In this document: positions 1 to 13,082 of the stretch, one piece after another
Layout of the letters: the number at the start of each line of letters is the position of its first letter
Numbering within the stretch: position 1 is the stretch's first letter
Assembly (NCBI RefSeq): GCF_913774235.1
Contig: NZ_CAJYDW010000019.1
Location: 496,001 to 560,000, forward strand
Length of the DNA stretch: 64,000 nucleotides
Direction: 5' to 3'
Origin: an uncultured Pseudomonas sp.
GTDB lineage: Bacteria; Pseudomonadota; Gammaproteobacteria; Pseudomonadales; Pseudomonadaceae
The notes under the pieces: generated by a model
Databases searched by the model: none
What the model was told of the DNA's origin: nothing
What the model saw: the letters and a program-made list of their open reading frames with translations, nothing else
Translations under genes and position numbers: made by a program

Positions 1-448
1 ACGCCTGATTATTGGCTGCCAGGGCATCGGCCTTGATCAGGCCGCTGCGAAGCTGCTGCTGAACGGGCAATTCGCCCAGCTGGGCGAAGCTCAGGTGGTC
101 GAAGCGCTTGAGTGCCTGCGCCGGTTGCTTGTCCAGTAGGTCGAGTTGGGCCAGCAGGGTCTGGGCGAACATCTGCTGCGCCGGCTTGAGGCCTTCCAGA
201 TTGATGGAGCCGAGGATCTGCCGTGCCTCGCGGGAATTCTGCTGGGCATAGGCCTTGTCGGCCGCGGTCAGGCGCAACAGGTTGGCCTGTTCGGACTGAC
301 TGGCGCCGGCCTGGTTCAGCAGTTGCTCGATGCTGGCTTGGCTGGGCTGAGGCAGCTCTCCGAGGCTACTCGTCATGGGCGTGCTGCTGCACGCGGCGAG
401 CAGGGCGAAGGCGGTGGCGCAGAGCAGCGGACGCAGGCGGAACTTCAT
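1..448 (-). CDS. lpoA: LpoA/YraM-type penicillin-binding-protein activator lipoprotein, N-terminal part
   Basis: The first 149 codons are visible and the C-terminal part runs off the left edge. The protein opens with a lipoprotein signal (MKFRLRPLLCATAF, then lipobox LLAAC), so it should be lipid-anchored at Cys20 and exported to the outer membrane. The visible remainder is helical and TPR-like (repeated AxQxL and LLAQLDLLDKQPAQALKRF patterns), as in the N-terminal domain of LpoA, which stimulates the class A penicillin-binding protein PBP1a. It is divergent from rsmI, the standard arrangement in Pseudomonas. An AGGA lies about ten bases before the ATG. Family assignment rests on context plus lipobox plus repeats, because the diagnostic C-terminal domain is outside the window. 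Confidence 0.8.
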   Translation of the reverse strand, partial: MKFRLRPLLCATAFALLAACSSTPMTSSLGELPQPSQASIEQLLNQAGASQSEQANLLRLTAADKAYAQQNSREARQILGSINLEGLKPAQQMFAQTLLAQLDLLDKQPAQALKRFDHLSFAQLGELPVQQQLRSGLIKADALAANNQA

Positions 449-571
449 GCGGTGGTTCCTGAGCAAGGGTCGGGAAAGAGGCCGATTGTCTCACAGCACC
501 CGGGTGCTGCGAACGCCGAGGGCGAGAGCGGCGTACACTGTTGGGCTATTTCCAGTCCATCAGGTTTCATC

Positions 572-1417
572 ATGATTTCGCCGGGTACTCTTTATGTGGT
601 TGCCACCCCCATCGGCAACCTGGACGACATCACCGCACGCGCGCTGAAGGTCTTGCGCGAAGTCGCCCTGATCGCCGCCGAAGACACCCGGCATTCGTCC
701 CGCTTGCTGCGTCATTTCGGCATCGAAACGCCGCTGGCGGCCTGTCACGATCACAACGAGCGCGATGCCGGCGGCCGCTTCATCACCCGTCTGCAGGCGG
801 GGGACGACGTCGCCCTGATCTCCGATGCAGGCACGCCGCTGATTTCCGATCCGGGCTTCCACCTGGTGCGGGCGGCCCGCGCCCAGGGCATCCGGGTCTC
901 ACCGATACCGGGCGCCTGTGCCCTGATCGCGGCACTGTCGGCGGCCGGGCTGCCGTCGGATCGCTTCAGCTTCGAGGGCTTCCTGCCGGCCAAGGCGGTG
1001 GGTCGCCAGGGGCGACTGGCCGCGCTGCGCGAAGATCCGCGCACCCTCATCTTCTATGAGGCGCCCCATCGCCTCGAAGAATGCGTCGCCGACATGGTGA
1101 CCACCTTCGGCCCCGACCGGCACCTCGTGCTCGGTCGCGAGCTGACCAAGACCTTCGAAACCCTGCGGGGCCTGCCCGCAGGGGAACTGCTCGCCTGGAT
1201 TCGCGAAGACCTCGATCAGCAGCGCGGCGAATGCGTGCTGCTGGTGGCCGGCTGGGCGGCGCCCGAAGATGCCGAGATCGACGCCGAGACACTGCGCATC
1301 CTCGACCTGCTGCTGGCCGAGCTGCCGGTCAAGCGCGCCGCGGCCCTGGCCGCGCAGATCACCGGTGCCCGCAAGAACCTGCTCTATCAGCTGGCGCTGG
1401 AACGCAAGGCGGAGTGA
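572..1417 (+). CDS. rsmI: 16S rRNA (cytidine1402-2'-O)-methyltransferase RsmI
   Basis: 281 residues, the usual RsmI length. It 2'-O-methylates C1402 of 16S rRNA in the decoding centre, together with RsmH, which acts on the N4 of the same base and is encoded a few genes downstream. The tetrapyrrole-methylase fold shows in VVATPIGNLDDIT near residues 8-20, EDTRHSSRLLRHFGI near 38-52 and the SAM-site segment ALISDAGTPLISDPG near 80-94. The reading frame stays open further upstream, but similarity starts at MISPGTLYVVATP, so the ATG at 572 is chosen; the upstream extension would overlap the divergent lpoA. It is followed by rnpB in the same direction. Confidence 0.95.
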   Translation: MISPGTLYVVATPIGNLDDITARALKVLREVALIAAEDTRHSSRLLRHFGIETPLAACHDHNERDAGGRFITRLQAGDDVALISDAGTPLISDPGFHLVRAARAQGIRVSPIPGACALIAALSAAGLPSDRFSFEGFLPAKAVGRQGRLAALREDPRTLIFYEAPHRLEECVADMVTTFGPDRHLVLGRELTKTFETLRGLPAGELLAWIREDLDQQRGECVLLVAGWAAPEDAEIDAETLRILDLLLAELPVKRAAALAAQITGARKNLLYQLALERKAE

Positions 1418-1479
1418 TCGGCGTCCGGGTGACATCTTTCCTTGTTATCTCGCGGCACTCTCTATACCCTTGCGCCGCG

Positions 1480-1832
1480 AGAGCCGACCGGGCAGTCGCT
1501 GTCGTGATCCGCAAGGATCGCGAGGGAGGAAAGTCCGGGCTCCATAGGGCGAGGTGCCAGGTAACGCCTGGGAGGCGTGAGCCTACGGAAAGTGCCACAG
1601 AAAATAACCGCCTAAGCGCGCAAGCGCCGGTAAGGGTGAAAAGGTGCGGTAAGAGCGCACCGCACGGCTGGCAACAGTTCGTGGCTAGGTAAACCCCACC
1701 TGGAGCAAGACCAAATAGGAATCCATAGGCGTGGCCCGCGCTGGATTCGGGTAGGTCGCTAGAGGCAGCCAGCGATGGCTGTCCCAGAGGAATGACTGTC
1801 CTCGACAGAACCCGGCTTACAGGTCGGCTCTC
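1480..1832 (+). ncRNA. rnpB: RNase P RNA (bacterial type A)
   Basis: Catalytic RNA of ribonuclease P, which removes 5' leaders from pre-tRNA. The ends pair: GAGCCGAC at 1481-1488 with GTCGGCTC at 1823-1830. Hallmark conserved blocks are present: GAGGAAAGTCCGGGCTCCAT near 1526-1545, ACAGAAAATAACCGCC near 1597-1612, GGTAAGGGTGAAAAGGTG near 1629-1646, AGAGGAATGACTGTC near 1786-1800 and ACAGAACCCGGCTTAC at 1805-1820. A promoter-like TTGTTA at 1442 and TATACC at 1463 (15-base spacer) sits just upstream. Exact ends are estimated from the pairing; length fits the class. No strong U-tract terminator is evident right after it. Confidence 0.95.
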
Positions 1833-2122
1833 GCACTCCCTCTTTCCAGGCCGCTGCGCCTGGCGTCAAAACTCCCTCTTCACACATCACTTTAATCAAT
1901 TGCGCCAATTGATTGACTTCATTTCCGTTTGTCGGAAATCGATGTCGTCCGTCTTGGTCGTGAACTCGTGCAATTTGCTTGAAATCCGCGCCCCACGCGG
2001 CCTGGGAACCCCCTCACTTACCTTGACTGAAAGTGGGCCTCCTCAATATAGTGGCGTCCGGTGGTACGAAGTGGGGCGAAGTGGGATTAAATGGCAAGGA
2101 CAGCCTATTAGAGGACGCGAAA
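1833..2122 (+). promoter_or_regulatory. mraZ promoter and MraZ-box array (dcw cluster control region)
   Basis: A sigma70-like promoter is visible: TTGACT at 2023-2028, 18 bases, TATAGT at 2047-2052. Overlapping and following the -10 are five TGG boxes whose starts fall exactly every ten bases: TGGCG at 2052, TGGTA at 2062, TGGGG at 2072, TGGGA at 2082, TGGCA at 2092. In E. coli MraZ represses its operon by binding direct TGGGN repeats separated by five bases, so this array is the expected autoregulatory site, here longer than the three boxes of E. coli. Upstream are two inverted repeats, 1894-1914 (9-bp arms, 3-base spacer) and 1921-1939 (7-bp arms, 5-base spacer), of unknown role. Confidence 0.75.
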
Positions 2123-2574
2123 TTGTTCCGGGGAGCGAACGCCATCAGTCTCGACGCCAAAGGGCGCGCCGCGATGCCGAGCCGGTATCGCGACGAGCTC
2201 ATGGAGCGTTGTGCCGGCCAGCTCATCGTGACGATCGATGCCGTCGACCCCTGCCTCTGCGTCTATCCGCTACCCGAATGGGAAATCATCGAAAGCAAGC
2301 TGCGGCAGTTGCCCTCGCTACGTGAGGAGACTCGCCGCTTGCAGCGCTTGCTGATCGGCAACGCGGTGGACCTGGAACTCGACGGCAGTGGCCGTTTCCT
2401 GGTGCCACCGCGTCTGCGTGACTACGCCAAGCTGGACCGGCGCGTGATGCTGGTCGGCCAGCTCAACAAGTTCCAGTTATGGGATGAGGACGCCTGGAGC
2501 GCCGTGTGCGATGCGGATCTCCAGGCAATTAAGGAACCCGGCGGTATGCCGGATGAAATGCGCGATTTGATCCT

Positions 2575-2578
<4 letters not shown>
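2123..2578 (+). CDS. mraZ: Transcriptional regulator MraZ (TTG start)
   Basis: 151 residues when started at the TTG at 2123, matching the usual pseudomonad length and N-terminus ([15 protein letters not shown]). GAGGACG at 2111-2117 is a good ribosome site six bases upstream. The in-frame ATG at 2033 would add 30 residues translated from the operator array and is rejected. MraZ is an AbrB-like, ring-forming DNA-binding protein with two SpoVT-like repeats; the DxxGR signatures ([11 protein letters not shown] near residues 9-19 and [15 protein letters not shown] further on) are clear. It represses the division and cell-wall operon that it heads. It is followed with overlap by rsmH, whose product it functionally opposes in E. 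coli. Confidence 0.93.
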
Positions 2579-7024
<4,446 letters not shown>

Positions 7025-7032
<8 letters not shown>

Positions 7033-8392
7033 ATCCTTCACCCTCACCGAAGTGGCCGAGGCCCTGACCGGCAATCTGCTGGGCGCCGATGCCCTGTTCG
7101 ATGGCGTCGGTACCGACAGCCGCAAGGCGGTCGCCGGGCAGCTGTTCGTCGCCCTGACTGGCCCACGCTTCGATGGACATGCCTACCTGGCCGACGTGGC
7201 CGCCCAAGGGGCTGCCGCGGCCCTGGTCGAGCGTGCCGTGCCCGAAGTTCATCTGCCCCAGCTGGTGGTGGCGGATACGCGCCTGGCGCTCGGCCGCCTG
7301 GGCGCCTTCAACCGTGATCTGTTCCATGGCCAGGTTGCCGCCGTGACCGGTTCCAGTGGCAAGACCACGGTCAAGGAACTGCTCGCGGCCGTCCTGCGTC
7401 AACGGGGTCCGACGCTGGCCACCCAGGGCAACCTGAACAACGACCTGGGCGCGCCCCTGACCCTGCTGCAGCTGGCCGCCGAGCACGCCTTCGGCGTCAT
7501 CGAGCTGGGTGCTTCCCATGTCGGCGACATTGCCTACACCGTGAGCCTGACACGCCCGGATGTCGTTATCATTACCAACGCCGGCCAGGCCCATGTGGGC
7601 GAATTCGGCGGCGTCGACCGCATCATCGAGGCCAAGGGCGAAATCATCGAAGGCGTGGGCGAGGCGGGCACCGTGGTGCTTAACCGCGACGACGCGGCCT
7701 TCGAGACCTGGCAGCGCCGCGCGGCTGGTCGCAAGGTCGTCGCCTTCGGCCTGGATGTCCGCGCCGATGTCCGCGCGTCAGACGTGAGCCTGGACAGCCA
7801 GGGCCGTCCGAGCTTCACCCTGCACACGGCCCAAGGCGAGGCGCGCATCACCCTGCAACTGCTGGGTGCCCACAACGTCGGCAATGCCCTGGCGGCCGCC
7901 GCCGCGGCCCTCAGCCTGGGCCTCGACCTGCCCACCGTCGCCCACGGTCTCGCCGAGGCCGCGCCGGTGCAGGGTCGCACCCTGACCCGGACCAGCCAGC
8001 GCGGCGCCCAGGTCATCGACGACAGCTATAACGCCAACCCCGCATCGGTTAAGGCCGGTATCGACCTGCTGGCCGCCCTGGCGGGCCGCCGGGTGGTGGT
8101 CCTGGGCGACATCGCCGAACTGGGCGAGTGGACCGAAGAGGGCCATCGCGAGGTGGGCGAGCACGCCCGCGGCAAGGTCGACGCCTTCTATAGCGTCGGT
8201 CCCTCGATGGCCCATGCGGCCCGCGCCTATGGCGCCGAGGCTCGGCACTTCGCTGATCGTGAACAGTTGATCGAGGCCCTGGCGGACGAGGACCGGGCCG
8301 GAACCACCCTGCTGATCAAGGGATCCCGCAGTGCCGCGATGGATAAGGTCGTCGCTGCGCTCTGCGCCATCAATACCGAGGAGAAACACTGA
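7025..8392 (+). CDS. murF: UDP-MurNAc-tripeptide:D-alanyl-D-alanine ligase MurF
   Basis: 455 residues. Attaches the D-Ala-D-Ala dipeptide to make UDP-MurNAc-pentapeptide. The ATP loop G109-SSGKT114 is followed by [23 protein letters not shown] and [13 protein letters not shown], all characteristic of MurF, and by [15 protein letters not shown] in the C-terminal half. Its dipeptide substrate must come from a D-Ala-D-Ala ligase encoded outside this window, because ddlB is not in its normal place downstream of murC. The TGA overlaps the mraY ATG by one base (TGATG). Confidence 0.96.
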
Positions 8393-9474
8393 TGCTGCTG
8401 CTGTTGGCGGAGTTCCTGCAACAGTTCTACAAAGGCTTCGCCGTCTTTCAATACCTCAGCCTGCGCGGCATTCTGGGCGTGCTCACCGCTCTGTTGCTGT
8501 CGTTGTGGCTCGGCCCCTGGATGATCCGCACCCTGCAGATCCGCCAGATCGGCCAGGCCGTGCGCAACGATGGTCCCCAGTCGCACCTGTCCAAATCCGG
8601 CACCCCCACCATGGGCGGCGCCCTGATCCTCACCACCATCGGCATCAGCACTCTGCTGTGGGCCGATCTGCACAACCGCTATGTCTGGACCGTGCTGGCC
8701 GTGACCTTCCTGTTCGGCGCCATCGGTTGGGTCGATGACTATCGCAAGGTGATCGAGAAGAATTCCCGGGGCCTGCCCAGCCGCTGGAAGTACTTCTGGC
8801 AATCGGTATTCGGCCTGGGGGCGGCGATCTTCCTCTACCTGACGGCCAAGGCGCCGATCGAAACGACGCTGATCCTGCCGCTGCTGAAGAACATCGAAAT
8901 CCCGCTGGGGATTTTCTTCGTTGTGCTGACCTACTTCGTCATCGTCGGCTCGAGCAACGCGGTCAACCTCACCGACGGCCTCGACGGCCTGGCGATCATG
9001 CCCACCGTGATGGTCGGTGGCGCCCTGGGCATCTTCTGCTACCTGTCGGGCAACGTGAAGTTCGCCGACTACCTGCTGATCCCCTATGTGGAAGGCTCCG
9101 GCGAACTGATCGTGTTCTGCGGCGCCCTGATCGGGGCGGGCCTGGGTTTCCTCTGGTTCAACACCTATCCGGCCATGGTCTTTATGGGTGACGTTGGCGC
9201 CCTGGCGCTGGGCGCCGCCCTTGGCACCATCGCCGTTATCGTCCGCCAGGAAGTGGTGCTGTTCATCATGGGCGGCGTCTTCGTCATGGAGACCCTCTCG
9301 GTGGTCATCCAGGTCGCCTCCTTCAAGTTGACCGGCAAGCGCGTCTTCCGCATGGCGCCGATCCACCACCATTTCGAACTGAAGGGCTGGCCCGAACCCC
9401 GGGTCATCGTGCGCTTCTGGATCATCACCGTGATCCTGGTGCTGTTCGGTCTCGCCACCCTGAAGCTGAGGTAA
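8392..9474 (+). CDS. mraY: Phospho-MurNAc-pentapeptide transferase MraY
   Basis: 360 residues with about ten predicted membrane spans. Transfers phospho-MurNAc-pentapeptide to undecaprenyl phosphate, forming lipid I at the inner membrane. Visible family motifs: [17 protein letters not shown] near residues 64-80, [17 protein letters not shown] near 113-129 with the Asp pair that binds magnesium, [15 protein letters not shown] near 187-201, and the histidine-rich [15 protein letters not shown] near 321-335. Its start overlaps the murF stop by one base. Confidence 0.97.
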   Translation: MLLLLAEFLQQFYKGFAVFQYLSLRGILGVLTALLLSLWLGPWMIRTLQIRQIGQAVRNDGPQSHLSKSGTPTMGGALILTTIGISTLLWADLHNRYVWTVLAVTFLFGAIGWVDDYRKVIEKNSRGLPSRWKYFWQSVFGLGAAIFLYLTAKAPIETTLILPLLKNIEIPLGIFFVVLTYFVIVGSSNAVNLTDGLDGLAIMPTVMVGGALGIFCYLSGNVKFADYLLIPYVEGSGELIVFCGALIGAGLGFLWFNTYPAMVFMGDVGALALGAALGTIAVIVRQEVVLFIMGGVFVMETLSVVIQVASFKLTGKRVFRMAPIHHHFELKGWPEPRVIVRFWIITVILVLFGLATLKLR

Positions 9475-9479
9475 TCCCA

Positions 9480-10823
9480 GTGCTCATCGCTTCCGACCAG
9501 TTCCGTATCGTCGTCGGCCTCGGCAAGAGTGGCATGTCGCTGGTGCGCTTCCTCGCGCGCCGCGGCGTGCCCTTTGCCGTGGCCGACACGCGGGAACAGC
9601 CGCCGGAACTTGCGACCCTGAGAACCCAGTATCCCCAGGTAGAGGTGCGTTGCGGCGAGCTGGATGTCGACTTCCTCTGCCGCGCGTCGGAGCTCTATGT
9701 AAGCCCTGGTCTGGCATTGGAAACTCCCGCCTTGCAGGAGGCCGCTGCCCGTGGCGTTCGGCTGTCGGGCGATATCGACCTGTTCGTGCGCCACGCCAAG
9801 GCGCCCCTGGTCGCCATTACCGGTTCCAATGCCAAGAGCACCGTCACCACCCTGGTCGGCGACATGGCACAACGCGCCGGCAAGCGCGTCGCCGTGGGCG
9901 GCAACCTCGGTACCCCGGCGCTGGATCTGCTGGCCGATGACGTCGAGCTCTACGTTCTGGAGTTGTCGAGCTTCCAACTGGAAACCTGCGAGCGCCTGAA
10001 CGCCGAGGTGGCCACAGTGCTCAACGTCAGCGAAGACCACATGGACCGCTACACCGGCATGCCGGCCTACCATCAGGCCAAGCACCGCATCTTCCGCGGC
10101 GCCCGCCAGGTCGTGGTCAATCGCGACGATCCGCTGTCGCGGCCGCTGATCGCTGATGGCGTGCCCTGCCTGACCTTCGGCCTGGGGCGCCCGGATTTCC
10201 GTGCCTTCGGCATTCGCGAGGAGGAGGGTCGCCGCTACCTGGCGCTGGCCTTCGACAACCTGCTGGATGTCGAAGAGCTCAAGATCCGTGGCACCCACAA
10301 CCACAGCAATGCCCTGGCTGCGCTGGCCCTGGGCCAGGCGGCTGGCTTGCCGCTAGAGCCCATGCTGGAGGCGCTGCGTGCCTTCCCCGGTCTCGAACAC
10401 CGCTGCCAGTGGGTGGGCGAGGTGGCAGGCGTCAACTATTACAACGACTCCAAGGCGACCAATGTCGGCGCGGCCCTGGCCGCTGTCGAAGGCCTGGGCG
10501 ACGACATCGCCGGCCAGTTGGTGCTGATCGCCGGTGGCGATGGCAAGGGCGCCGACTTCACTGCCCTGCGCGAGCCCATCGGCCGGCACTGCCGCGCCGT
10601 GGTGCTGCTGGGTCGCGATGCGGCACGGATCGCCGAGATCCTGCCGGCCACCGTACAGCAGGTGCGTGTCACCACCCTGGAAGAAGCCGTGGCCGAGAGC
10701 CGCCGGCTGGCCCAGCCGGGCGACGCCGTGCTGCTGTCGCCGGCCTGCGCCAGCCTCGACATGTTCCGCAATTTCGAAGAGCGCGGACGCCTGTTCGCCC
10801 AGGCCGTGGGGGACTTGGCATGA
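9480..10823 (+). CDS. murD: UDP-MurNAc-L-Ala:D-Glu ligase MurD
   Basis: 447 residues from the GTG at 9480. Adds D-glutamate to UDP-MurNAc-L-Ala. The N-terminal dinucleotide-like fold begins VVGLGKSGMSLVRFL. The ATP loop reads GSNAKST, with Ala where E. coli has Gly; from memory this is normal in pseudomonads, so it is not taken as damage. Further motifs: LELSSFQLE, LNVSEDHMDRY, HNHSNALAAL, NDSKATNVGAAL and AGGDGKGADF. The stop overlaps the ftsW ATG. Confidence 0.96.
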   Translation: MLIASDQFRIVVGLGKSGMSLVRFLARRGVPFAVADTREQPPELATLRTQYPQVEVRCGELDVDFLCRASELYVSPGLALETPALQEAAARGVRLSGDIDLFVRHAKAPLVAITGSNAKSTVTTLVGDMAQRAGKRVAVGGNLGTPALDLLADDVELYVLELSSFQLETCERLNAEVATVLNVSEDHMDRYTGMPAYHQAKHRIFRGARQVVVNRDDPLSRPLIADGVPCLTFGLGRPDFRAFGIREEEGRRYLALAFDNLLDVEELKIRGTHNHSNALAALALGQAAGLPLEPMLEALRAFPGLEHRCQWVGEVAGVNYYNDSKATNVGAALAAVEGLGDDIAGQLVLIAGGDGKGADFTALREPIGRHCRAVVLLGRDAARIAEILPATVQQVRVTTLEEAVAESRRLAQPGDAVLLSPACASLDMFRNFEERGRLFAQAVGDLA

Positions 10824-12022
10824 TCCTCAGCCTGCTGCGTCCCTATCCTTCGCCACTGGCCAGTCGCCAAGGCATCGACCTCGACTTCCCATTGCTGGCC
10901 GGCTGCCTGCTGCTGCTCGGCCTGGGCCTGGTCATGGTCACTTCGGCGTCGTCCGAGGTCGCCGCCGCCCAGTCCGGCAACCCGCTGTACTTCATGTACC
11001 GCCACCTCATCTACCTGGCCATCGGCTTCGTCTCCTGCGGCGTGGTGATGCTGATCCCCATGGCCACCTGGCAGCGATTCGGCTTTCCGTTGCTGATCAT
11101 CGCCTTCCTGCTGCTGGTGGCGGTGCTGGTGCCGGGCATCGGTCGCGAGGTGAACGGCTCCCTGCGCTGGATCGGCTTCGGCTTCTTCAACGTGCAGCCG
11201 TCCGAGGTCGCCAAGGTCTTCGTGGTGCTCTACCTGGCCGGCTATCTGGTCCGTCGCCAGCATGAGGTACGTCACACCTGGGCGGGCTTCTTCAAGCCCT
11301 TCATCGTGCTCTTGCCGATGGCCATGCTGCTGCTGCGCGAACCCGACTTCGGCGCCACCGTGGTGATGATGGGCGCTGCCGGCGCCATGCTGTTCCTTGG
11401 CGGCGTCGGCCTGTTCCGCTTCCTGCTGATGGTCGCCCTGGCGGTGCTGGCGGTATTCGTCCTGGTGCAGACCCAGTCCTACCGGATGCAGCGCCTGATC
11501 ACCTTCACCGACCCCTGGGCCGACCAGTTCGGCTCAGGCTACCAGCTGACCCAGGCGCTGATCGCCTTCGGCCGTGGCGGCTGGACCGGCCTGGGCCTGG
11601 GCAACAGCATCCAGAAGCAGTTCTACCTGCCCGAAGCCCATACCGACTTCCTCTTCGCCGTACTGGCCGAAGAGCTCGGCCTGATCGGCGCCATGGCCAC
11701 CGTCGGCCTGTTCCTCTTCGTCTGCGTCCGCGGCCTGTTCATCGGTCACTGGGCGGAGCAGTCCAAGCAGTTCTTCTCGGCCTACGTCGCCTACGGCCTG
11801 TCGATGCTCTGGATCGGCCAGTTCCTGATCAACATCGGCGTGAACGTCGGCCTGCTGCCTACCAAGGGTCTGACGCTGCCCTTCCTCAGCTACGGCGGCA
11901 GCTCCCTGGTGATCTGCTGCGTGAGCATGGGCTTGCTGCTGCGCATCGAGTGGGAGCGCCGAACGCTGGTGGATACCGAGGATGTGGAATTCACCGAAGA
12001 GGATTTCGCCGATGTCCGCTAA
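10820..12022 (+). CDS. ftsW: Septal peptidoglycan glycosyltransferase FtsW
   Basis: 400 residues starting at the ATG at 10820, which overlaps the murD stop; the open frame continues upstream within murD but only as a shadow. SEDS-family polymerase with about ten membrane spans that polymerises lipid II at the septum in complex with FtsI. Visible motifs: FNVQPSEVAKVFVVLYLAGYLVR near the middle, LLREPDFGATVV, DPWADQFGSGYQLTQALIAFGRGGWTGLGLGNS, and near the end LPTKGLTLPFLSYGGSS. It overlaps murG by eleven bases. Confidence 0.95.
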   Translation: MILSLLRPYPSPLASRQGIDLDFPLLAGCLLLLGLGLVMVTSASSEVAAAQSGNPLYFMYRHLIYLAIGFVSCGVVMLIPMATWQRFGFPLLIIAFLLLVAVLVPGIGREVNGSLRWIGFGFFNVQPSEVAKVFVVLYLAGYLVRRQHEVRHTWAGFFKPFIVLLPMAMLLLREPDFGATVVMMGAAGAMLFLGGVGLFRFLLMVALAVLAVFVLVQTQSYRMQRLITFTDPWADQFGSGYQLTQALIAFGRGGWTGLGLGNSIQKQFYLPEAHTDFLFAVLAEELGLIGAMATVGLFLFVCVRGLFIGHWAEQSKQFFSAYVAYGLSMLWIGQFLINIGVNVGLLPTKGLTLPFLSYGGSSLVICCVSMGLLLRIEWERRTLVDTEDVEFTEEDFADVR

Positions 12023-13082
12023 CGTCCTGATCATGGCCGGTGGCACCGGCGGGCACGTCTTCCCCGCACTGGCCTGCGCCCGAGAATTCCAGGCCCGCGG
12101 CTACACCGTGCACTGGCTCGGCACCCCGCGCGGCATCGAGAACGACGTGGTGCCCAAGGCCGGCATTCCCCTGCATCACATCCAGGTCACCGGCCTGCGG
12201 GGCAAGGGGGTGCGCTCCCTGGTGAAGGCACCGCTGCAACTGAGCGGTGCGCTGTTGCAGGCCGTCGGCCTGATGCGCCGGCTCAAGCCGGTCTGCGTGC
12301 TGGGCCTGGGCGGCTTCGTCACCGGTCCCGGCGGCCTGGCGGCCAAGCTGTGCAACGTCCCGCTGGTGATCCACGAACAGAACGCCCATGCCGGTACCGC
12401 CAACCGCATGCTGGTGCCCCTGGCCGCGCGCGTCTGCGAAGGCTTCCCCGAGACCTTCCCGGCCTCGGCCAAGCGCCTGTCCACCGGCAATCCGGTACGG
12501 GCCGAACTCTTCAACCCGGTCACTCGTGCGCCGCTGGACGAGCGTCCGGCCAACCTGCTGGTGCTGGGTGGCAGCCTGGGCGCCGAGCCGCTGAACAAGC
12601 TGCTGCCCGAGGCCCTGGCGCAACTGCCGGCCGGACTGCGCCCGCAGGTTCGCCACCAGGCCGGTCGCCAGCATGCCGAGGTCACCGCCGAGCGTTATGC
12701 CCAGGCCGCCGTCGAGGCCGAGGTCCAGCCTTTTATCGGCGACATGGCCGCCGCCTACGCCTGGGCTGACTTGGTGATCTGCCGCGCTGGCGCCCTGACC
12801 GTGGCCGAACTCACCGCCACCGGCCTGCCGGCGCTGCTGATTCCCTTGCCCCACGCCATCGACGACCACCAGACCAGCAACGCCCGCTTTCTGGAGCGTG
12901 CCGGTGCCGGCGTGGTGCTGCCCCAACATTCCACCCGCCCGGCGGATCTCGCCGCGCAGCTCACCGAGGTCCTGATGCATCCCGAACGTCTCGCCGACAT
13001 GGCCACCCGTAGCCGTGCCCTGGCCAAACCCGAGGCTACCCGTGCGGTAGTGGACGCCTGCCTGGAGGTGGCCCGTGGTTAA
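12012..13082 (+). CDS. murG: UDP-GlcNAc:lipid I N-acetylglucosaminyltransferase MurG
   Basis: 356 residues from the ATG at 12012 ([21 protein letters not shown]); a longer upstream start within ftsW is rejected because family similarity begins here. MurG is a peripheral GT28 glycosyltransferase that makes lipid II on the cytoplasmic face. Motifs: GGTGGHVFP near residues 10-18, [34 protein letters not shown], and the donor-binding stretch [11 protein letters not shown] followed by [14 protein letters not shown]. It overlaps the murC start by eight bases. Confidence 0.96.
   Translation: MSANVLIMAGGTGGHVFPALACAREFQARGYTVHWLGTPRGIENDVVPKAGIPLHHIQVTGLRGKGVRSLVKAPLQLSGALLQAVGLMRRLKPVCVLGLGGFVTGPGGLAAKLCNVPLVIHEQNAHAGTANRMLVPLAARVCEGFPETFPASAKRLSTGNPVRAELFNPVTRAPLDERPANLLVLGGSLGAEPLNKLLPEALAQLPAGLRPQVRHQAGRQHAEVTAERYAQAAVEAEVQPFIGDMAAAYAWADLVICRAGALTVAELTATGLPALLIPLPHAIDDHQTSNARFLERAGAGVVLPQHSTRPADLAAQLTEVLMHPERLADMATRSRALAKPEATRAVVDACLEVARG

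Noticed and set aside
146-571. N-terminal extension of rsmI in an open frame back to 146
   Set aside because: It overlaps the divergent lpoA gene and is unlike RsmI; the family N-terminus begins exactly at the ATG at 572.
9818-9860. GSNAKST instead of GSNGKST in MurD as a damaged P-loop
   Set aside because: The Ala form is, as far as I recall, the normal pseudomonad sequence and the rest of the enzyme is intact.
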